Origin: Clostridiaceae bacterium
GTDB taxonomy: Bacteria > Bacillota > Clostridia > Oscillospirales > QAMX01
Length of the DNA stretch: 64,000 bases
Direction of reading: 5' to 3'
Assembly (NCBI GenBank): GCA_018384365.1
Contig: JAHAYX010000054.1
Location: 1 to 64,000 of the forward strand
Shown here: one piece after another, positions 59,592 through 64,000 of the stretch
How the letters are laid out: the number at the start of each line of letters is the position of its first letter
How positions within the stretch are numbered: the stretch's first letter is position 1
Program-made: the position numbers and the translations under genes
The notes under the pieces: generated by a model
The model's input: the letters and a program-made list of their open reading frames with translations, nothing else
Database searches by the model: none
Told to the model about the DNA's origin: nothing

Positions 59592-60758
59592 ATGGTGGAA
59601 GCAATTGAGGCTAAAAAAGCCGGAAATTTTACCTATGGCATGGTGGGCGGCGGGCCTGGTTCCTTCATCGGCGTGGTGCACAGGGCAGCCATCAATCTGG
59701 GAGGCAGTGCGCGGCTGACTGCTGGGTGCTTTTCGCAGGATTATGCGAAAAGTCTGGAGACGGGCCGTTTGCTTGGCGTGGCGGAGGACCGGATTTATCA
59801 AACCTATGAGGAAATGGCCCGCTGCGAGGGCGAACGGGAGGATCGCCCGGACTTTATGGTGGTCACTGTGCCCAATGTGAGCCATTACGGCGCCTGCCGG
59901 GCCTTTTTGGAGCAGGGTTTCCATGTGATGTGTGAAAAACCGCTGACCTGCACAACGGCGGAGGCACGGGAACTGGAAGCGCTGGCCCGAAAAAACGGCT
60001 GTCTCTTTGCCGTCAGTTATGTTTACACAGGCCATTTGATGGCGAAGGAGGCACGCCGGCTCATTCGCGACGGCGTGATCGGCGAAATCCGTGTGGTGAT
60101 TGCGGAATATCCGCAGGAATGGCTCATGGATCTGGTGGAGGGCGAAAGCAAGCAGGCATCCTGGCGTACCGATCCGGCAAGAAGCGGCATTTCCAACTGC
60201 GTCGGCGATATCGGAAGTCATATTGAAAACATGGTTGCCTATCTGACGGGCCTGAAAATCACAAAGCTGTGCGCAAACCTGGATATTGTGGGCGAGGGCC
60301 GCACGCTGGATACCAATGCGGAAATCCTTGTGAAGTTTTCCAATGGAGCCAGCGGCTGTTACTGGTGCTCGCAGGTTGCAGCCGGATATGATAACGCCCT
60401 GAAAGTTCGCGTGTTCGGCACACTGGGCGCCATTGAATTTGAGCAGGAAAAGAGCAACTACCTGACGCTGACCCTGAAAGGGGAGCCGCCCCGCTTGATT
60501 TCCCGCGGTAATGGATACATTCATGACAACGTGAAGGCCTATAACCGCTTGCCCAGCGGGCACCCCGAGGGCTATCACGAGGCTCTGGCTAATCTGTACG
60601 ATCAGTTTCTGCTGGCAATTGCCGCCCGCCGCGCCGGCGAAGAGGTTTGCGAGGCGGATTATGATTATCCGGGTATTGAAATGGGAATTGACGGCGTGCG
60701 TTTTATCGAAAAGTGCGTGGAAAGCTCTCAAAATGGCGCTGTGTGGGTGGAATTGTAA
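59592..60758 (+). CDS. Gfo/Idh/MocA family oxidoreductase
   Basis: This 388-residue NAD(P)-dependent sugar or polyol dehydrogenase has an N-terminal Rossmann domain (GGGPGSFIG, about 17-25), the EKP motif (CEKPLT, about 117-122) and an alpha/beta C-terminal domain with the catalytic His region GDIGSHIEN. Members oxidise inositols, glucose-fructose intermediates or sugar derivatives; the substrate is unknown. The ATG at 59592 is preferred over GTG at 59580 because AAAGGTGG then serves as SD. It ends before a large perfect hairpin. Confidence 0.9.
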   Translation: MVEAIEAKKAGNFTYGMVGGGPGSFIGVVHRAAINLGGSARLTAGCFSQDYAKSLETGRLLGVAEDRIYQTYEEMARCEGEREDRPDFMVVTVPNVSHYGACRAFLEQGFHVMCEKPLTCTTAEARELEALARKNGCLFAVSYVYTGHLMAKEARRLIRDGVIGEIRVVIAEYPQEWLMDLVEGESKQASWRTDPARSGISNCVGDIGSHIENMVAYLTGLKITKLCANLDIVGEGRTLDTNAEILVKFSNGASGCYWCSQVAAGYDNALKVRVFGTLGAIEFEQEKSNYLTLTLKGEPPRLISRGNGYIHDNVKAYNRLPSGHPEGYHEALANLYDQFLLAIAARRAGEEVCEADYDYPGIEMGIDGVRFIEKCVESSQNGAVWVEL

Positions 60759-60786
60759 GAAGTATAGTTGCCCAAAATGAAAGGAA

Positions 60787-60827
60787 AGAAAAAAGTCCCC
60801 CGTGAAATTTGTTTCACGGGGGACTTT
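60787..60827. terminator. Terminator between the oxidoreductase and ABC exporter genes
   Basis: A 16-bp perfect stem (60792-60807 and 60812-60827) has loop TTTG. The minus strand continues into TTCTTTCC, so it mainly ends the ABC exporter operon. Confidence 0.85.
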
Positions 60828-60868
60828 GCCGGCTGCGGGATTTTTCGGAGGCAACCGGGCAATTCATG

Positions 60869-62761
60869 TCAAATGTTTGCGTAACGATCCAGATCGTTAT
60901 TCTGCATTTCGAGGGCCGCCTGTGCTTCCAGACCGGCAATGCCCATCTGCGCCGTATACATATTGTAGTAGAACCCGTGCTGCTGCATGAGCTCTTCATG
61001 CGTACCGCGCTCGATGACATGACCTCCGTCGACAACCATAATCACATCTGCGTCGCGGATGGTGCCCAGACGGTGCGCGATGACAAAGGTTGTGCGGCCG
61101 CGCATCAGGTCTGCCATGACGTGCTGAATGTGCATTTCCGTTCGGGTGTCGATGTTTGAGGTGGCCTCGTCGAGGATCAGAATGGGCGGATCCGCCAGCA
61201 CAGCGCGGGAAATGGCAATCATCTGCCGCTGTCCGGAGGAGAGGTTGGCGCCGTTATCCTGCACGATGGTGTCATACCCGTTTTCCAGGCGCGAAATGAA
61301 GGTGTCCGCACCGGCCGTTTTTGCGGCGGCTATGACCTCCTCGTCCGTTGCGTCCAATTTTCCGTACCGGATGTTATCGCGTATCGTCCCTTCAAAGAGA
61401 TAGGTTTCCTGCAAAACAACGCCGAAGGTGGAGCGGATGAAGTCGCGCTTGTAATCGCGCAGGTCCACGCCGTCCAGCTTAATGGAACCGCCGTCCACGT
61501 CGTAAAAACGTGTGAGCAGGTTGATGATAGTGGTTTTTCCGGCGCCGGTCGGCCCGACAAATGCGGCGCGCATGCGGGGCTTGATGTCGATATTCACGTG
61601 CTCCAGCACGCGCACATCGCTGCGGTAACCGAAGGTGACGTCCTCAAACTCCACATGGCCTTCGATATGGTTCGGGGCTATGGCACCCGGCCGGTCCTCG
61701 GTCTCTTCGCGTTCGCTGATGATTTCAAAGACGCGCTCGGCGCCTGCGATGGCGGAGAGGAAGGTGTTATAGGTGTTCGCAATTTCATTTAAGGGGCGCG
61801 TGAACTGTTTGGCCAGACTGACAAAGGAGGCGATAACGCCTGCCGTCAGTGCGCCGTTTAAGCAGAGAATACCGCCGAAGGTGCTGATTAAGGCATAGCC
61901 GAAGTTATTGATCACGTTCAGAAGCGGCATGATATAGCCGGACCAGATGTGCGCCTTGGTGCCGACGTCGCACAGTGACTCGTTCAGCTCATCAAAGTGC
62001 GCAACGACCTGTTTTTCCCGGCCATAGGCACGGACGGTCTGGATTCCGCTGATGGTTTCTTCGATGTGGCTATTCATAACGCCGAGATAAGCCTGCTGCT
62101 CCCGGAAAAGCTTGCCGGTACGTTTGGTTACGGTGCGCGTCAGCAGATAAATCAATGGAACGGTGACAAACACGGCGAGGGAGAGCAGCGGACTGAGCGC
62201 CAGCATGGCGGAGAGCGTGCCGATGATGGTCAGCACACCGGAAATCAGCTGCGTGGCCGACTGCGCAACGGTGCCGGAGATGGTATCCATATCGTTGGTC
62301 AGACGGCTCATGATGTCGCCGGATTCATATGTATCGAAGAATTTCAGCGAGAGCTTCTGGAGTTTTGCAAAGAGTTCGGTACGCAGGCGGTTGACAAAGC
62401 GCTGGGAAACGCCGGCCATGATAAAGCCCTGCATGAAAATCAGGATCAGATCGGTGACATAAACCGCCGCAAGGATCACCAGCAGCTTTGTGAGAAGCGG
62501 GAAGTCCGTCGTGCCTGGCACGAGGCCCATGGAGTCCACGACCCGGCCGACGATCATGGGAATCAGAACGCCAAGACCTGCCGTACAGGCTGAGATGACA
62601 ATGATGAGGAAAAGATACCACTTCAGATTTCCCATGTAGTCCCACAGCATCCGAACGGTGCCGCGGAAATCCTTGGCCTTCTGTACGGGCATCCCGCGGC
62701 GTCCGCGTCCTCCGCGCATGCCGCCGATGGAAGCGCGGGCATCCGAATTATATTTATCCAT
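60869..62761 (-). CDS. ABC exporter half-transporter with canonical ATPase site (BmrD-like)
   Basis: This 630-residue protein has a charged Gly/Arg-rich N-terminus, six membrane helices (about 60-355) and an ABC ATPase domain with Walker A GPTGAGKTT, signature LSSGQRQM (with Ser at the third position) and Walker B ILILDEATSNID with the catalytic Glu. Such half-transporters export drugs or lipids as heterodimers. The start at 62761 follows AGGAGG and overlaps the previous stop by eight bases, so the two are translationally coupled. It is the second gene of the pair. Confidence 0.93.
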   Translation of the reverse strand: MDKYNSDARASIGGMRGGRGRRGMPVQKAKDFRGTVRMLWDYMGNLKWYLFLIIVISACTAGLGVLIPMIVGRVVDSMGLVPGTTDFPLLTKLLVILAAVYVTDLILIFMQGFIMAGVSQRFVNRLRTELFAKLQKLSLKFFDTYESGDIMSRLTNDMDTISGTVAQSATQLISGVLTIIGTLSAMLALSPLLSLAVFVTVPLIYLLTRTVTKRTGKLFREQQAYLGVMNSHIEETISGIQTVRAYGREKQVVAHFDELNESLCDVGTKAHIWSGYIMPLLNVINNFGYALISTFGGILCLNGALTAGVIASFVSLAKQFTRPLNEIANTYNTFLSAIAGAERVFEIISEREETEDRPGAIAPNHIEGHVEFEDVTFGYRSDVRVLEHVNIDIKPRMRAAFVGPTGAGKTTIINLLTRFYDVDGGSIKLDGVDLRDYKRDFIRSTFGVVLQETYLFEGTIRDNIRYGKLDATDEEVIAAAKTAGADTFISRLENGYDTIVQDNGANLSSGQRQMIAISRAVLADPPILILDEATSNIDTRTEMHIQHVMADLMRGRTTFVIAHRLGTIRDADVIMVVDGGHVIERGTHEELMQQHGFYYNMYTAQMGIAGLEAQAALEMQNNDLDRYANI

Positions 62762-64000
62762 TTGCCATCGCCTCCTGTCCCAAAACCGCAGTTTCGGCAA
62801 GCGCTTCCTTGCCGTACTGGGACTGATAAATATCGCGGTACACCTGACAGGACGCCAGAAGCTCCTGATGGGTGCCGACGCCGGCTGCACAGCCGTCATC
62901 CAGGACAACGATGCGGTCGCAATCGATAATGGAGCTGATTTTCTGGGAAACAATCAAAAGTCCGCGCTCGTGTGCCTCTTCTGCCAGGCTTTGGCGGATA
63001 GAGGCCTCTGTCAGCGCGTCCACCGCGCTCAGACAGTCGTCCAGAATGAGAATGCGCGGCTTTTTGATCAGTGCACGCGCGATGGCGATGCGCTGGCGCT
63101 GTCCGCCGGACAGGTTCACGCCGCTGTGACCAATCAGGGTGTCATAACCCTCTACAAACCCTTCGATAAAGTCGTGCGCACAGGCGGCGCGTGCCGCCGC
63201 TTCGACTTCCTCGCGGGTTGCATCCTCTTTGCCCCAGAGGAGGTTCTCCAAAATCGTGCCGGTGAAGAGCATCACGCGCTGCGGCACGACGGCAAGCGAA
63301 TTGCGGACCTCGTGCGGGTCGGACTTGGTTGCGTCAACGCCGAAAATCTCAATTTTGCCCTCCGTAGGCTGGTAAAACTGGAGGATCAGAGAGATCAGCG
63401 TGGTTTTGCCGGAACCGGTGGAACCGATAATCCCGACTTTTTCGCCGACATTGCAGGAAAAACTGATGTCACGCAGCGCCGGCTTTTTTCCCCGGTAGGA
63501 GAAGGTGACGTGGTCAAACCGGATGCCCTGGGTGTAATCGAGCTTCTCCGGATTTTCGGGAATATGCTGCAGATCGTCGGAATCCAGCACTTCGCTGATA
63601 CGGGCGCAGGAGGCCTTTGCACGGACAATCCGGTTGAAAATCATGGAGAACATATTGAGCGATTGCAGGATCTGTGTCATGTAGGTATAAAACGCAATGA
63701 TTTCGCCGGCCTGCATCACGCCGTTGTTCACCTTGATGCCGCCGCGCCAGAAGATCATGACAATGCCGAAGTAAATGATCAGCGTTACGGTGGGGTTAAA
63801 GATGGACATCACGCGGGAGGCTGTGATACTGGTGCGTTTCAGATCCTCATTGGGGCCGGAAAAACGGTGAACCTCGTAACGAAAGCGGTTGAACGCCTTG
63901 ACAACACGCACGCCGGAAAGATATTCACGCATGACCGTGTTTACGCGGTCGAGCGCGTTCTGCACTTTCGCATACAGCGGAAAACCGATTTTCAGATTGA
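62754..64000 (-). CDS. ABC exporter half-transporter with degenerate ATPase site, 5' end missing (BmrC-like)
   Basis: This gene enters from the right edge, so its N-terminus lies beyond position 64000; 415 residues are visible. The last membrane helices and the ATPase domain are present. Walker A is GSTGSGKTT, the signature is LSGGQRQR, and Walker B ends in ILILDDCLSAVD with Asp in place of the catalytic Glu. That change makes one of the two ATP sites inactive, as in BmrCD and TM287/288. The partner at 60869-62761 supplies the active Glu. Confidence 0.92.
   Translation of the reverse strand, partial: NLKIGFPLYAKVQNALDRVNTVMREYLSGVRVVKAFNRFRYEVHRFSGPNEDLKRTSITASRVMSIFNPTVTLIIYFGIVMIFWRGGIKVNNGVMQAGEIIAFYTYMTQILQSLNMFSMIFNRIVRAKASCARISEVLDSDDLQHIPENPEKLDYTQGIRFDHVTFSYRGKKPALRDISFSCNVGEKVGIIGSTGSGKTTLISLILQFYQPTEGKIEIFGVDATKSDPHEVRNSLAVVPQRVMLFTGTILENLLWGKEDATREEVEAAARAACAHDFIEGFVEGYDTLIGHSGVNLSGGQRQRIAIARALIKKPRILILDDCLSAVDALTEASIRQSLAEEAHERGLLIVSQKISSIIDCDRIVVLDDGCAAGVGTHQELLASCQVYRDIYQSQYGKEALAETAVLGQEAMANG

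Noticed and set aside
1-64000. CRISPR arrays, transposons, integrases or phage genes
   Set aside because: No repeated spacer arrangement, transposase, recombinase or attachment site was seen on either strand.

Overview
The window is a stretch of ordinary chromosome from a Gram-positive bacterium, most probably a spore-forming or spore-derived member of class Clostridia (Oscillospiraceae/Ruminococcaceae-like). The evidence is SepF, YggT and DivIVA division genes, a SpoIID-family protein, a T-box riboswitch before pheST, strong AGGAGG-type ribosome binding sites, near-consensus sigma-A promoters with 17-bp spacers, and moderately high GC. This is inferred from gene content only. I saw no IS element, prophage, CRISPR array or integrase. 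Many terminators are perfect GC-rich hairpins, and several serve both strands of convergent genes.

Layout. 1-10 kb: tRNA-Leu(CAA), a HEAT-repeat protein, an HtrA protease, a metallophosphoesterase, MetA, a RodA/FtsW protein with a 2-hydroxyacid dehydrogenase and an HD hydrolase, an orphan KdpD-like histidine kinase and a DUF3737 protein. 10-18 kb: a short DtxR-type metal regulator, QueA, a SpoIID-family protein, then the diverging dapA-dapB-asd lysine operon and tgt. 18-24 kb: a GH42 beta-galactosidase, two sugar ABC permeases without a binding protein or ATPase, ApbE and a very Cys-rich 68-residue protein. 24-30 kb: a MoxR/DUF58/transglutaminase operon, an AAC(3)-like acetyltransferase and a GntR regulator with a small exported partner. 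31-39 kb: DUF1846, an AEC transporter, a three-gene hydrolase/acyltransferase/zinc-ribbon membrane operon, and a CadC-controlled metal efflux operon in which the HMA metallochaperone domain is a separate gene.

39-51 kb: rpsT, ferredoxin, a methyltransferase, mutL-miaA, hfq, then HlyD-like/yggS/sepF/yggT/divIVA, an aminotransferase, trpS and a WecA/TagO-type transferase. 51-64 kb: a membrane-anchored unknown protein, a NagZ lipoprotein, FolT, T-box-pheS-pheT, a lipoprotein, a Cof-type HAD phosphatase, a Gfo/Idh/MocA oxidoreductase and a heterodimeric ABC exporter that runs off the right edge.

No obviously new defence or mobile system is present. The most worthwhile unexplained items are the Cys-rich small protein (23480-23686), the conserved-looking but uncharacterised hydrolase/acyltransferase/zinc-ribbon operon (33433-36333), the structured leaders before the GH42 gene and the orphan sugar permeases, the duplicated operators of the cad operon with a further 14-bp repeat upstream, and the orphan kinase. 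Start codons were moved from the longest reading frame wherever a Shine-Dalgarno sequence or promoter position argued for it.
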